Source of the DNA: Rhodopirellula sp.
GTDB taxonomy: Bacteria; Planctomycetota; Planctomycetia; Pirellulales; Thermoguttaceae
Assembly: GCA_012728855.1 (NCBI GenBank)
Contig: JAAYEH010000170.1
Coordinates: 1 to 43,101, forward strand
DNA: 43,101 bases
Reading direction: 5' to 3'
Part shown: one piece after another, positions 25,500 through 34,202 of the stretch
How the letters are laid out: each line of letters opens with the position of its first letter
Numbering within the stretch: position 1 is the stretch's first letter
Translations under genes and position numbers: made by a program
Notes under the pieces: model-generated
Told to the model about the DNA's origin: nothing
What the model saw: the letters and a program-made list of their open reading frames with translations, nothing else
Databases searched by the model: none

Positions 25500-25916
25500 A
25501 TGTTCTTCTTCTCGCGCCGGAAAGAAATGGAAGTCCAGGGTTTCATGCTGAAGTTGCTCAACACGAACTGTTCCGAGCTGGAGGCCATGGTCGAGGGACC
25601 GCGGTTGGATCGCCGTGTGAACCTTACCATCGTGGTTCTCGTCGTCCCGGTGCAGAAAGGCGAGCTTCAGATCGAGAAGACCTTCGCGGCGGTGACCAAG
25701 GGCTTTTCGACGACGGGCGTCTCCCTAGTGCTCAACGCCGCCAGACAACTCGACGAGGTTATCCTTGGATTCCGCTGGGAGTTCGGCATGAAGTTCGTTC
25801 TGGCGAAATCCAAACACGTCAACCCGATGGGCGCGGGGTTCTATCAAGCGGGAATGCATATGATCCGCGTTGTCCATCCGGACGAGTATCCCGTCCTCGA
25901 GTCGCTCTCCTTCTAA
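25500..25916 (+). CDS. Small PilZ-like conserved protein
   Basis: The 138-residue protein has AAGGAT shortly before its ATG. The part RLDRRVNLTIVVLVVPV and the later AAVTKGFSTTGVSLVL resemble the PilZ fold, in which an Arg-x-x-x-Arg box and a D/N-x-S-x-x-G box bind cyclic di-GMP. Here the second box reads GFSTTG, missing the acidic or Asn residue, so binding is doubtful. The text KHVNPMGAGFYQAGMHM is well conserved by eye in planctomycete homologs. No signal peptide or membrane helix. A strong terminator follows downstream at 26031. Function is inferred only. Confidence 0.55.
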   Translation: MFFFSRRKEMEVQGFMLKLLNTNCSELEAMVEGPRLDRRVNLTIVVLVVPVQKGELQIEKTFAAVTKGFSTTGVSLVLNAARQLDEVILGFRWEFGMKFVLAKSKHVNPMGAGFYQAGMHMIRVVHPDEYPVLESLSF

Positions 25917-26030
25917 AAAACCACCCGCGCCGGAACAGCGTTGCCAAGGAATGGGCAAGTCAAAAAACCGCTAAAAAAACGGCCTTTCCTGCTGCTAGCA
26001 CCCCCAAAACCCCGTAAAAGCGGGAAGAAA

Positions 26031-26052
26031 ACGCCGCCAAGCGGTGTTTTTT
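26031..26052 (+). terminator. Intrinsic terminator of the PilZ-like gene
   Basis: The stem ACGCCGC/GCGGTGT with loop CAA is followed by T5, 115 bases after the stop at 25916. It lies in an unusual A/C- and G/T-rich stretch (about 26001-26100) with C-runs and A-runs on one side and matching G-runs and T-runs on the other, which can form a longer imperfect hairpin. Confidence 0.7.
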
Positions 26053-26182
26053 GCCTTTTTTTTCGGGTTTTCGGGGGTTTTCCGGGTTGCTTTTTTGCTC
26101 AAACCGTTTCTAATCATCCCGTCCCTTCTGTCGGACGGACGATTCTTTCACCCTAGTAACAGTGCATGGAGGGTTGCGTTTC

Positions 26183-26515
26183 ATGGCTAAAGCTGCTGCA
26201 GCACCCAAAAAGGCCCCCACGAAAACCCAGATCGTCGCCAACATCGCCGAAGCGACGGAATTGTCGAAGAAGCAGGTGGCCGCTGTCTTCGACGCGCTGG
26301 CGGACGAAATCAAGAAGAACGTCACCGGGCGCGGCCCCGGCGTCTTCGCGATTCCCGGTCTCGTGAAAATCGAGAAAAAGAAGGTTCCGGCGCGACCTGC
26401 CCAAAAGGGAGTCAAGAATCCCTTCACGGGCGAGATTCGCGATGTCCCGGCCAAGCCGGCCAGCAACAAGATCCGCGTGCGTGCTTTGAAGAACCTCAAA
26501 GACATGACAAAGTAG
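26183..26515 (+). CDS. HU/IHF-family DNA-binding protein, planctomycete type
   Basis: Start at ATG 26183, with GGAGGG about nine bases upstream, gives 110 residues. The N-terminal helix pair KTQIVANIAEATELSKKQVAAVFDAL is typical of HU, followed by the beta arm GVFAIPGLVKIEKKKVPARPA. The arm region is basic and contains NPFTGEIRDVPAKPASNKIRVRAL, which differs from the usual GRNPQTGE motif by an extra Phe and lacks the canonical end. The leader MAKAAAAPKKAPTK is also atypical for E. coli HU. It likely compacts DNA in the nucleoid. A perfect hairpin CGGGAGC-GCT-GCTCCCG begins six bases after the stop codon. Confidence 0.9.
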   Translation: MAKAAAAPKKAPTKTQIVANIAEATELSKKQVAAVFDALADEIKKNVTGRGPGVFAIPGLVKIEKKKVPARPAQKGVKNPFTGEIRDVPAKPASNKIRVRALKNLKDMTK

Positions 26516-26562
26516 TCGTTCGGGAGCGCTGCTCCCGGCGACGCCGCAAGACATCTTGCCGA

Positions 26563-26635
26563 CCGCTCGACGCCGGCTCGACGACCGCGCGCACCTGGCG
26601 CCGGTCCAAAGCTCGCGTCGAGCGGCGCTTTTTTT
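26563..26635 (+). terminator. Intrinsic terminator of the HU gene
   Basis: The arms CCGCTCGACGC (26563-26573) and GCGTCGAGCGG (26615-26625) are exact complements, 41 bases apart, and the second is followed by CGC and T7 at 26629-26635. The convergent Maf gene ends 24 bases further on. Confidence 0.7.
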
Positions 26636-26659
26636 CGGTACGCCGCCTTTTTGAGGCTG

Positions 26660-27259
26660 TCATTCGCCGCTACCGACCGAAAACTCCGCAAGTAGGCGCC
26701 GCAGCAGTTCCAGAGGCAAGCCGACAACATTCGACTCGCTTCCCTCCAGCACCCGCACCCAACCGAGTTGGTCCTGATAGCCAAACGCTCCGGCCTTGCC
26801 TTCCCAGCATCCGCTGGTTAGATAGGCTTCGATCGCGTCGTCCTCCAACGGATCCATGCAAAGCCGCGTCACATCCACCTCGACCTTCCGCCGTCCGCCG
26901 GGCTTCTCCCAAAGGCACACCCCGGTGAACACCCGATGTTCCCTGCCGCGGAGTGTTTGGAGCATCGCGCGGGCATGTTCCTTGTCGGCCGGTTTGCCCA
27001 AAATCTGCCCTTGGAATTCGGCAACGGTGTCGCAGCCCAGAACGAGACCTGCTTCCACCGATATCGCCACGTCGGCGGCTTTCTGGTATGCGAGCCTGGC
27101 GACCATTTGAGCAGGGTTTTCGCCGGAGCAAATTCCGCATTCGGCCGTTTCGCCGGCCGGTCGGACCTCGAAAACATACCCGGCGGTTGCCAGCAGCTCC
27201 CGACGCCGAGGAGAGCGGCTGGCGAGGATGAGCCGGTGCTGGTGGTGTGAATCGGGCAT
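26660..27259 (-). CDS. maf: Maf-like nucleotide pyrophosphatase
   Basis: The start at ATG 27259 (MPDSHHQHRL) gives 199 residues; another ATG lies five codons upstream. The conserved opening LILASRSPRRRELLATAGYVF is the Maf/HAM1-fold signature, and VLGCDTVAEFQGQILGKPAD gives the catalytic Asp. GSESNVVGLPLELLRRLL is the usual end. Maf proteins hydrolyse nucleoside triphosphates including modified ones and act in housecleaning and division control. It is divergent from the RluA-type gene; their starts are about 53 bases apart, so they share one short promoter region. Confidence 0.92.
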   Translation of the reverse strand: MPDSHHQHRLILASRSPRRRELLATAGYVFEVRPAGETAECGICSGENPAQMVARLAYQKAADVAISVEAGLVLGCDTVAEFQGQILGKPADKEHARAMLQTLRGREHRVFTGVCLWEKPGGRRKVEVDVTRLCMDPLEDDAIEAYLTSGCWEGKAGAFGYQDQLGWVRVLEGSESNVVGLPLELLRRLLAEFSVGSGE

Positions 27260-27312
27260 GCGTTCCAGTATCATACCCGCTGGTCTCCATTCTTCCAAAC
27301 CCGACCTCCCCC

Positions 27313-27999
27313 ATGCCCAACCGCAACTCCATTCCGCTGCCAGTCTTGTACGAAGACAACCACTTGCTGGCCGTCATCAAGCCGGCGGGGGTGCCGACGA
27401 TGGGGGTTTCGGACGACAGAATATCCGTTCTTGCCCTGGCGAAGCAGTACGTGAAGGAAAAATACTGCAAGCCGGGCAACGTCTACCTCGGTATTGTCAG
27501 CCGCTTGGACGCACCGGTGACGGGAGTCGTGCTTCTGGCGCGAACCTCCAAGGCCGCACGCCGACTGACCGAGCAGTTTCGCACCCGTCTGGTCGAAAAA
27601 GTCTATTGGACACTCGTCGAGGGCGCCCTGCAACGAAAGACGGACCAGTGGATCGACTGGGTCGATCAGGATCCGCGCCATCGGCGGATGCACATCGTCG
27701 GCCGGACCATTGCGAGTGCGAAAGAAGCCCGTTTGACCTACCGGCTCCTGCGCGCTCTCGACGATCTGTCTCTGGTGGAAGTAACGCTCGACACGGGCCG
27801 CAAGCATCAGATTCGATTGCAGATGTCCCATCACGGGCATCCCGTCCTGGGCGACCGCAAATACGGCAGCCGTTTCGCCTTTCCCGCCGGGATTGCCCTG
27901 CACGCGCGACGGCTGGTCGTGGCGCATCCGATCAACGGCGAACCCGTCCGACTTGAAGCCCCACTGCCCGATTCCTGGAAGGGCTATACAAAACAATAG
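27313..27999 (+). CDS. RluA-family pseudouridine synthase
   Basis: Start at ATG 27313 gives 228 residues. The text PVLYEDNHLLAVIKPAGVPT opens the catalytic domain and SRLDAPVTGVVLLARTSKAA holds the catalytic Asp66 in the HRLDxxTSG-like motif, here with SRLD and Val for Ser. The C-terminal part has VEVTLDTGRKHQIRLQMSHHGHPVLGDRKYG, the typical substrate-binding segment. There is no S4 domain, as in the TruC/RluE-sized members. It modifies uridine in rRNA or tRNA; the exact site is not predictable. The sequence upstream of the ATG lacks a strong ribosome site. Confidence 0.93.
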   Translation: MPNRNSIPLPVLYEDNHLLAVIKPAGVPTMGVSDDRISVLALAKQYVKEKYCKPGNVYLGIVSRLDAPVTGVVLLARTSKAARRLTEQFRTRLVEKVYWTLVEGALQRKTDQWIDWVDQDPRHRRMHIVGRTIASAKEARLTYRLLRALDDLSLVEVTLDTGRKHQIRLQMSHHGHPVLGDRKYGSRFAFPAGIALHARRLVVAHPINGEPVRLEAPLPDSWKGYTKQ

Positions 28000-28094
28000 C
28001 TGCGAACAACAAACGTGTCTTGCAAACGAAGAGAGAAACCCATGCATACCACACCTCCAAGCAGCGGCGAAAAGACGAGTGTCGCATCCAAAAA

Positions 28095-28185
28095 GGGGTC
28101 GGGAGTCTTTTTCCGTATCGGCCTCATCGCTGCTCGGCATGTCCCGCGCGGTTGGTGGCCGATACGGAAAAAGACTCCCGACCCC
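28095..28185. repeat. Hairpin repeat family A, copy 2 (perfect 29-bp stem)
   Basis: Left arm 28095-28123 begins GGGGTCGGGAGTCTTTTTCC and continues GTATCGGCC; the right arm 28157-28185 is its exact complement. The internal 33 bases resemble those of copy 3. Four Gs border the left arm and five Cs the right. It lies 45 bases upstream of the beta-helix gene start and remains open in that gene's frame. Confidence 0.95.
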
Positions 28186-28230
28186 CTTGCGCGCCGCCTC
28201 CCCCTCATTGCTGCAGTTGTTCTCTCGCCG

Positions 28231-30615
28231 ATGCGAAGCGGAATACTATCGATCCTGCTGCTCGGGATCTCGGCGGCGTCTCTGGCGGCGGAAGCGCCCA
28301 CATGGCATGTCTCGCCCGCGGGCAACGACACGTGGTCGGGACAACTTGCACAAGCTGCCGAAGACAAGAGCGATGGCCCGCTGGCCACTCTCGGCGCAGC
28401 CGTCGAAGCCAGCCGCAAGCTCACCGGGCAATCGCGCCGAATCGTCCTCAGCCAAGGGCGACACTACCTCGAAAACCCGCTTGTCCTCGACGCCCGCGAT
28501 GAGGCGCTCGTCATCGAAGGGGCCGGCGCGGGCAAGACGGTCGTCTATGGCGGCCGCCGTATCACCGGCTGGCGCAAAGACGGCGAGCGATTCTGGACGG
28601 CCGACGTTCCGGAAGCGAAAACCGGTAGCTGGGATTTTCGGGCCCTGGTCGTCAACGATCGCCTTTGTCCCCGGTCGCGCCTACCGAAGACCGGCCGATT
28701 CGAGCACGAGTCGCGATTCCCGGTCCGTTGGATGAGCACCGCGGGCGGCGGCTGGGAGCGGAAGCCCACCGAGAAAGAGTTGACGACCATGCAATACGCC
28801 TCGGGGGATCTGGGGCCGTGGCTGAGCGTCCGCAATGCGGAAGTCACCGTCTACCACATGTGGGACGAGTCGATGGTCGGCGTCTCCGCGCACGACCCCG
28901 GAACCCGTACGTTGACTTTTTCCACCCCGTCGAAGAGCCCGCCGGGCGCTTTTGGAGTCAATAGCTACGTCGTGTGGAATGTCCGCGAAGGAATGACGGA
29001 ACCCGGCCAGTGGTGTCTCGATCGTGACGAAGGGAGGGTTGTCTACTGGTCCCTCGCCGATGAAGACATGAGCGAGGCAATCGTTGTGGCGCCTTGCGTT
29101 GAATCCATCATCGACATCCAGAGCGCCGCCGCAAAGCTCGTCCGCAATCTTACCCTTCAGTCGCTCACTCTTTCCGCCACCACGACCCCCTGCAAGGCCG
29201 GCGGATTCGGCGCCAGCGCCTATCGCGGCGCCGTCCAAATCGCCCGCGGCGAAGGGATCCGCATTGCGGACGTGGAAATAACCAACGTCGCGGGCCATGC
29301 CCTCCGCGATTCAGGCACCCGCGACCTGAATATCGTCGGCTGCCATTTCCATCACCTCGGCGCCGGCGGCTGCCGCATCGGCGAAGGAAGCGGCCGCGTC
29401 GAAAACAGCCGAATTCACCACGTCGGTTTGCTCTACCCCAGCGCCATCGGCCTCGCAGCCGGCGGGAGCGAGGCATCGTACACCATTCGCCGCAATGAAA
29501 TCCACGACACGTCCTATTCCGGCATGGCGATCGGCGGCTCGGGCACGGTGATTGAAGAAAACTTGCTCTACCGCTGCATGCAGGAGATGCACGACGGAGC
29601 GGCGATCTATGTCAGCGGCGCCAAGGGCAACGTGATTCGGCGTAATGTCGCCCGCGATATTGTCAAGGTGGGCGAGGGCTACGGCGTCTCGGCGTACTAT
29701 CTCGATGAGAAGTGCCGCGACTGCATTGTCGAGAAGAACGTCGCCATCGGCGTCGAGCGACCCACGCACAACCACATGACGCTCAATTGCGTGCTGCGCG
29801 ACAATGTTTTTCTATCGGACGGCGATATGCATCTCTCCTTTGCCCGCAGCGCGGGTTTCCAGGTGACGGGCAATACCTTTCAACTCGGCGGCGAGTTGAA
29901 GATCGGCGATTCGGACGCCGTGACCGAGTGGCAAGGCAACTTGATCGTACAGACAGGCGACGGGCGTCCCGCCCTTACCGACGCCATGCCGGTCGTCCCG
30001 GCAAAACCGCGGGAAAAACCCCTTTATGCCAACGCCGCCCCGATGGCTGCGCCGCCCGTGCTCGACGGCAAGCTCGATGGCGACGAGTGGCCCGCCGGCG
30101 GCGTCGGGTTGGCGGAGCTTCCCGATCAGCGTCGTGCTCGCGGTGCGCCGCTGCTGGCCAAGCTCTGTGCCGACAAGTCGCATCTCTACGTCGGGGTCAC
30201 CGTAGTCAGCATGTTTCCCGAGGATCGCAAGCTGGGGCACACTTGGGGAAACGATGAGGGCATCGAGTTGGCCGTGGAGGGCAAGCGCCCCGACGGGCAG
30301 CCAGTCGTCTATGTCCTGCGCGGCTTCGCCGACGGGCAGTTTCAGAGTCTCGGCGCCGCCGGGGCCTCGGAGGAAGAGGCCGCGGCGCTCCGCCAAGCCA
30401 GCGGCTACGCGGCGGCCGTGGACCAGACCGTCTGGCGATGCGAGTGGCGGATCCCGCTGTCGATCCTGCGCTTCACGCCAGGCGACAAAACTCAGTTGCC
30501 GTTGAACGTGACCGTCTACCGCAGCGAGGACAACCAATTCGTCCAGTGGGCCGGCACTCTGGCGGAAACCTGGAGCCGCCAGCGCGGCGGCCGGCTCATT
30601 CTTCGCGCCAATTAA
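28231..30615 (+). CDS. Secreted right-handed beta-helix protein with C-terminal CBM9/DOMON-like domain
   Basis: ATG 28231 (794 residues) is preferred because MRSGILSILLLGISAASLAAEA is a complete signal peptide; an in-frame ATG at 28042 would add a peptide read through the hairpin repeat. After WHVSPAGNDTWSGQ (a DUF1565-like opening that places tandem loops) come many beta-helix coils such as VRNLTLQSLTLSA, RENSRIHHVG-type and VIEENLLYRCMQEMHDGAAIYV to about residue 590. The C-terminal part, starting PPVLDGKLDGDEWP, is a CBM9/DOMON-like binding domain. Such proteins cleave or bind polysaccharides; the specific sugar is not shown. Genes for three further large secreted proteins follow, so a polysaccharide-use role is likely. 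Confidence 0.85.
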   Translation: MRSGILSILLLGISAASLAAEAPTWHVSPAGNDTWSGQLAQAAEDKSDGPLATLGAAVEASRKLTGQSRRIVLSQGRHYLENPLVLDARDEALVIEGAGAGKTVVYGGRRITGWRKDGERFWTADVPEAKTGSWDFRALVVNDRLCPRSRLPKTGRFEHESRFPVRWMSTAGGGWERKPTEKELTTMQYASGDLGPWLSVRNAEVTVYHMWDESMVGVSAHDPGTRTLTFSTPSKSPPGAFGVNSYVVWNVREGMTEPGQWCLDRDEGRVVYWSLADEDMSEAIVVAPCVESIIDIQSAAAKLVRNLTLQSLTLSATTTPCKAGGFGASAYRGAVQIARGEGIRIADVEITNVAGHALRDSGTRDLNIVGCHFHHLGAGGCRIGEGSGRVENSRIHHVGLLYPSAIGLAAGGSEASYTIRRNEIHDTSYSGMAIGGSGTVIEENLLYRCMQEMHDGAAIYVSGAKGNVIRRNVARDIVKVGEGYGVSAYYLDEKCRDCIVEKNVAIGVERPTHNHMTLNCVLRDNVFLSDGDMHLSFARSAGFQVTGNTFQLGGELKIGDSDAVTEWQGNLIVQTGDGRPALTDAMPVVPAKPREKPLYANAAPMAAPPVLDGKLDGDEWPAGGVGLAELPDQRRARGAPLLAKLCADKSHLYVGVTVVSMFPEDRKLGHTWGNDEGIELAVEGKRPDGQPVVYVLRGFADGQFQSLGAAGASEEEAAALRQASGYAAAVDQTVWRCEWRIPLSILRFTPGDKTQLPLNVTVYRSEDNQFVQWAGTLAETWSRQRGGRLILRAN

Positions 30616-30631
30616 CCCACGCCACCTACAC

Positions 30632-33598
30632 TCACCGCTGCTCGATCAGTTCGACGTCGTCGAACCAAACCGTCCCCGTGGAATCGTACCCATTCAGGTA
30701 GACGCCGGCGTCGCTTGTCTTCGCGACAAATCCATCGACGACCAGCTCTCGCCATACTCCCTGTGTGTTCAGCATGTCGCCGGTCCGTGTGGACACGTCT
30801 CTATCGCCGGTGAGGAAGACCCGCACGCGGCCGGAAAAATCTCTCGAAGTCTTCACCCATACGCGAAACCTGTACTTCCCACCCTCTTGCACTCGGATAC
30901 CGGTGCGGTACCACCGCCCCCAGGCACCGGCGCGAACCGCCTCCTGAGCACCCTGCGGAACCGTTTCAACACAGGTGAGGCGGGCCGACGCTTTTCCTCT
31001 GTGCGACACGGTGGTGTCGATGGCGAAATCGAACTTCCCATGCATGACGCTCTTTCCCCAACCGGTTCCGCCTTCCTCGAAACCACCATTGCCCAGAAGG
31101 TTCTTGTCCTCCCCGGCCGGGGCCGCGGAGATCGCCAACCATACCGGGCCGGCAAGGCCACCCGCATCGCCGCGGCCTGCAACTCGCACCGCCAGCGTGT
31201 TCGGACCGTCGCAGCGCATGACGTGGGAGATATCCACTTCCAACGCCTCCGCGCACGGATTGGCTTGATCCTCGGATGAGCAAGTCCGTTCCAGCACCTG
31301 CCGACCGTTCACCCAGACCGTACAGTCTCCGTTGACCGCGCCGAATAGAAGACGGACCTCCCGATCATCTTCACCAGCCGCAACGGCGAACTGTGTCCGA
31401 TACCAGGCAACGCCGTCGTAGTCGGTCCCGTGCTCGGCCTTCCATCTCTTGCCGACAGGCTGTGCTCCCCAAGCATCGTCCGTGCTGATCTCCTGCCAAC
31501 CGCCGGCATCGAAGTTCTCGGAAAACCACTGAAGAGCGATTCCTTCATCGTTTGGATCCCACTGAAACTTCCACGGATCGGGCAAGCGGATCCCGGGAGT
31601 GGCCATTTCCCGGATCAGAGCGCGATCCCAAAAGCGGTTTTCAGCCCAGGCCAAAAAGCCCATATTGGCCACCAAGCGTCCTTCCACCTCGGCACGAAAC
31701 GTATCCAGCTTGGCCAGTGCCGCCGCGCACTCTTGAAAGTTGCCCGCGTTGCGATCGGCTCGCATCGATCTCTGAGCGGCTAATGTCAGTTCGGCGTTGC
31801 GCAGGCCGCAGTCGAGCCAGGCGACGCGGGCTTGAGCCATAGCGTTTCCCGCCGCCGACGCCTTAGCGCCTTCCAACAGCGCTCGCCCCTTCGCCATGAC
31901 GGCGGGCGTGAAGATGCCGTCGGCATTGCGGTAGAAGTAGGACCAGTGCAGTTCGGCGTTGCGATAGGCTTCGTCCGTCACGCCGTCCGACACCTGCTCC
32001 CAATGCGTGAAGTATTGGTTCACTGCTACCGCCGCATCCCCGAATGCGGAATAGAACTCCGCCAACACGGCATCGGGGCTGAGCGACGGATCGTCGTGCA
32101 GCCGCGCCAGCATGTACAAATTGGGGCCTTGGGTAGCGAACTGGCCCGTGAGCGAGTCGAAATCGGTGCCGACCAGGCCGTGGGCGGCGGCGTAGGCAAA
32201 GTCCTCGCCGAGTTTGCGAGCGAAAGCGATCGGCAGGTTGTGGCCGTCGAGCATGTAGTTCGGACGCAGAAAGAGGCGCGCGCCCGCGGCGGACCAGCCG
32301 TCCCACTGCTCCCGGAACTGCCGCTGCTTCTCCGGCGTCCAGGGGAACATTAGCGCCGGAACGATGCCGATGATAATCCGTTCGTTGAGTTGGGTGCGCC
32401 GCGGCGGGGCGACGTAGTTCGCGTAGGAATAGCCCATCACGACCGCCTCCGGATCAATCGCCTCCGCCTCTTTCTGCACCGCCAGGTAGAGGCGGGCGTA
32501 GCGGTCGGAAAGAGAGCCGAGCGCCTCGTGCCAATCGCCGTCGCCGCGGCCGAATCGCTTGCGCGCCGCCTCGATCCGCCGACCGAAAGACGCCGCCGAC
32601 TCGGGATCGGGTTCGTCCCACGCCAGGCACTTTTCGCAGACGCACTTGCCGGGCGTGTCGTTCTCGCTGGCGTCGACATAAGGGGCTTGAGGCGTGCGAC
32701 GGGCGGCCCAGTCGGCAACCTTCTGTCGCCACACTCCCGGCTCGGCGACGCACATCGCGATGAGTTTGTCACTGCCGCCGTGATAGAGCGGATCGGAGCG
32801 ACGGGTGCCGTCGGGCAGCAGGTTGAAGTATTCGGAGTGTTCTCGGGCGAACCGATCCCACCAGTCGGTATACGAGTGGGCCATGTCCATGTTCAGCCCC
32901 ATGGCGAAGCGATGCCGCCGCAACCACTTCCCCTGCTCGTTGAGAAAACGTGACCGATTCTCCGCGGCGGCCCAGCCCTGCGCTCCGGCCATGTACACGC
33001 CGCCGTCCCGCCCACGGGCATGGAGAAAGGGCGGCCTGCCAACCCCTTCTTGCCATTCGCCCACTGCGATGGTGCTCGCCGGCGGCACGACGGTTCCAAG
33101 ATCGCCCGGCCAGAGCCATCGCACACCAAGGCGACGCTCGAGAAACTCGTAAACCCCGAACAACGTTCCCACGCGGGTGAGATTGCCGTGTTGAATCCAG
33201 AACGGCTCGCCTTGGCTATCGTCGCCGACAATAAAAAGGGAGTCGTTGATGCGTTTGATGACGAACGCGTTGGGTACGTTTTCCGGGATGGCAAGCCCCG
33301 CGTCCTCCGCGGCTCGCGTCGCGCCGAGGAAGATGCAGGCTCCCGATTCGGGCCGTTGGTCCTCAGCCACAATCGGCAACTCGGCCCCCGACGCCTTGCG
33401 AACGTGGTCCTGCAGTTCTTCGGCCGCCGCTCGTACCACAGGCAGCGGCTTATTCGGCGTGACAATCACGGAAACCGCCGCTCCATCGCGAACCAGGTCA
33501 GCGGAAAGAACCGGGCGGTTCATCGCTGCCGCGAAGAGCACGTTCACGGTCAGTGCGGCCATTACGACGATGTTTTTGTTCGCGCGACTTCGTTTCAT
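30632..33598 (-). CDS. Secreted DUF4838 protein with sugar-binding domains
   Basis: Start at ATG 33598, with GAGGAA about six bases upstream, gives 988 residues. The N-terminus has a signal peptide (NIVVMAALTVNVLFAAAM). Residues about 40-170 form a glucuronidase-like N-terminal domain (VVRAAAEELQDHVRKASGAELPIV and GTLFGVYEFLERRLGVRWLWPGD), followed by the DUF4838 domain to about 590 with KCVCEKCLAWDE and WGARLFLRPNYMLDGHN-like text. A galactose-binding/beta-sandwich part (EVRLLFGAVNGDCTVWVNG) and a CBM4/9-like C-terminus (GNGGFEEGGTGWGKS) follow. DUF4838 proteins are common in polysaccharide loci of Bacteroidota and Planctomycetota and probably act on alpha-linked uronic acids, but activity is not established. 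It is divergent from the PL26-like gene. Confidence 0.88.
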   Translation of the reverse strand: MKRSRANKNIVVMAALTVNVLFAAAMNRPVLSADLVRDGAAVSVIVTPNKPLPVVRAAAEELQDHVRKASGAELPIVAEDQRPESGACIFLGATRAAEDAGLAIPENVPNAFVIKRINDSLFIVGDDSQGEPFWIQHGNLTRVGTLFGVYEFLERRLGVRWLWPGDLGTVVPPASTIAVGEWQEGVGRPPFLHARGRDGGVYMAGAQGWAAAENRSRFLNEQGKWLRRHRFAMGLNMDMAHSYTDWWDRFAREHSEYFNLLPDGTRRSDPLYHGGSDKLIAMCVAEPGVWRQKVADWAARRTPQAPYVDASENDTPGKCVCEKCLAWDEPDPESAASFGRRIEAARKRFGRGDGDWHEALGSLSDRYARLYLAVQKEAEAIDPEAVVMGYSYANYVAPPRRTQLNERIIIGIVPALMFPWTPEKQRQFREQWDGWSAAGARLFLRPNYMLDGHNLPIAFARKLGEDFAYAAAHGLVGTDFDSLTGQFATQGPNLYMLARLHDDPSLSPDAVLAEFYSAFGDAAVAVNQYFTHWEQVSDGVTDEAYRNAELHWSYFYRNADGIFTPAVMAKGRALLEGAKASAAGNAMAQARVAWLDCGLRNAELTLAAQRSMRADRNAGNFQECAAALAKLDTFRAEVEGRLVANMGFLAWAENRFWDRALIREMATPGIRLPDPWKFQWDPNDEGIALQWFSENFDAGGWQEISTDDAWGAQPVGKRWKAEHGTDYDGVAWYRTQFAVAAGEDDREVRLLFGAVNGDCTVWVNGRQVLERTCSSEDQANPCAEALEVDISHVMRCDGPNTLAVRVAGRGDAGGLAGPVWLAISAAPAGEDKNLLGNGGFEEGGTGWGKSVMHGKFDFAIDTTVSHRGKASARLTCVETVPQGAQEAVRAGAWGRWYRTGIRVQEGGKYRFRVWVKTSRDFSGRVRVFLTGDRDVSTRTGDMLNTQGVWRELVVDGFVAKTSDAGVYLNGYDSTGTVWFDDVELIEQR

Positions 33599-33609
33599 TT
33601 CCGTTCCTC

Positions 33610-33675
33610 GTGGGGCAGGTTTGCAACCTGCCACGTAGCAGCGTGCAAAACAGGCAGGTTGCCAACCTGCCCCAC
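33610..33675. repeat. Hairpin repeat family E, abutting the DUF4838 ribosome site
   Basis: Arms at 33610-33632 (GTGGGGCAGGTTTGCAACCT...) and 33653-33675 (ending CCAACCTGCCCCAC) pair over 22 of 23 bases. Each arm is itself nearly palindromic. The inverted copy begins one base after the Shine-Dalgarno GAGGAA (33604-33609) of the minus-strand DUF4838 gene, so in its mRNA the hairpin would end directly at the ribosome site. Confidence 0.85.
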
Positions 33676-33706
33676 AGTCCTCGATACGCTGGCGGGTCGT
33701 AATGCG

Positions 33707-33780
33707 AAGCAGCCCGGCTGCTGCCACTTGCCAAAGCGTTGGTGCTGCCGGAAACCGATGCTTGGCAGCCGGGCTGCTGG
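33707..33780. repeat. Hairpin repeat family C, copy 2
   Basis: AAGCAGCCCGGCTGCTGCC at one end and GGCAGCCGGGCTGCTGG at the other, with CCGATGCTT before the right half, as in the copies at 12658 and 38002. It lies in the 604-base gap between the divergent DUF4838 and PL26-like genes, 32 bases from family E. Confidence 0.85.
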
Positions 33781-33975
33781 AGGGTCTAGCGTCTTTTCGG
33801 GTCGTTGATCTGTCTTCGGCGACGTTTCGTGACGTTATTGTGCCGGCGCGGCCGGTCCAATACAAGCAGCCGTTGTCAGGCCATCTTCTTACGGGTTGTC
33901 GCCGGCGGTTGCCGATTGCCGCCGGGCCGCCTAAACTAAAAGGCTCTGCGAGATTTCAAGGAGGTCCGGAGTTCC

Positions 33976-34126
33976 GTGTGGCACTGCTTGGGATTGGACG
34001 GATTCTCCAATTGTGCAAGACTCGCCACAATCCCAAGCAGTGGAACGTAGCCCTCGCCGCACTGCTTGGAGTTGTGGAGAAGTCGCTCCTGAAGGAAACT
34101 GCATTCAAGTCCAAGCAGTGCCACAC
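33976..34126. repeat. Hairpin repeat family D, copy 1 (two hairpins)
   Basis: The element opens GTGTGGCACTGCTTGG and closes CCAAGCAGTGCCACAC. Inside, CACTGCTTGGGATTG pairs perfectly with CAATCCCAAGCAGTG, and a second hairpin CACTGCTTGGAGTTG pairs with CAAGTCCAAGCAGTG with one mismatch. It lies 76 bases upstream of the PL26-like gene start. The second copy, at 37781-37941, is likewise just upstream of the sialidase-like gene. Confidence 0.92.
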
Positions 34127-34202
34127 GCGCGCAAGACGGTTGTTCTGCTCGCGGAATCATATCCCTATTCTTCGCTGATGCGTATCACGAAAGGCACCGA
34201 CA

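Noticed and set aside
26056..26090. G-quadruplex before HU
   Set aside because: Only three clear G-runs lie close together, which is not enough for a convincing quadruplex.
28042..28230. N-terminal extension of the beta-helix protein read through the family A hairpin
   Set aside because: A full signal peptide begins at 28231 and peptides such as KKTPDP arise wherever this repeat is translated; kept only as an alternative start.
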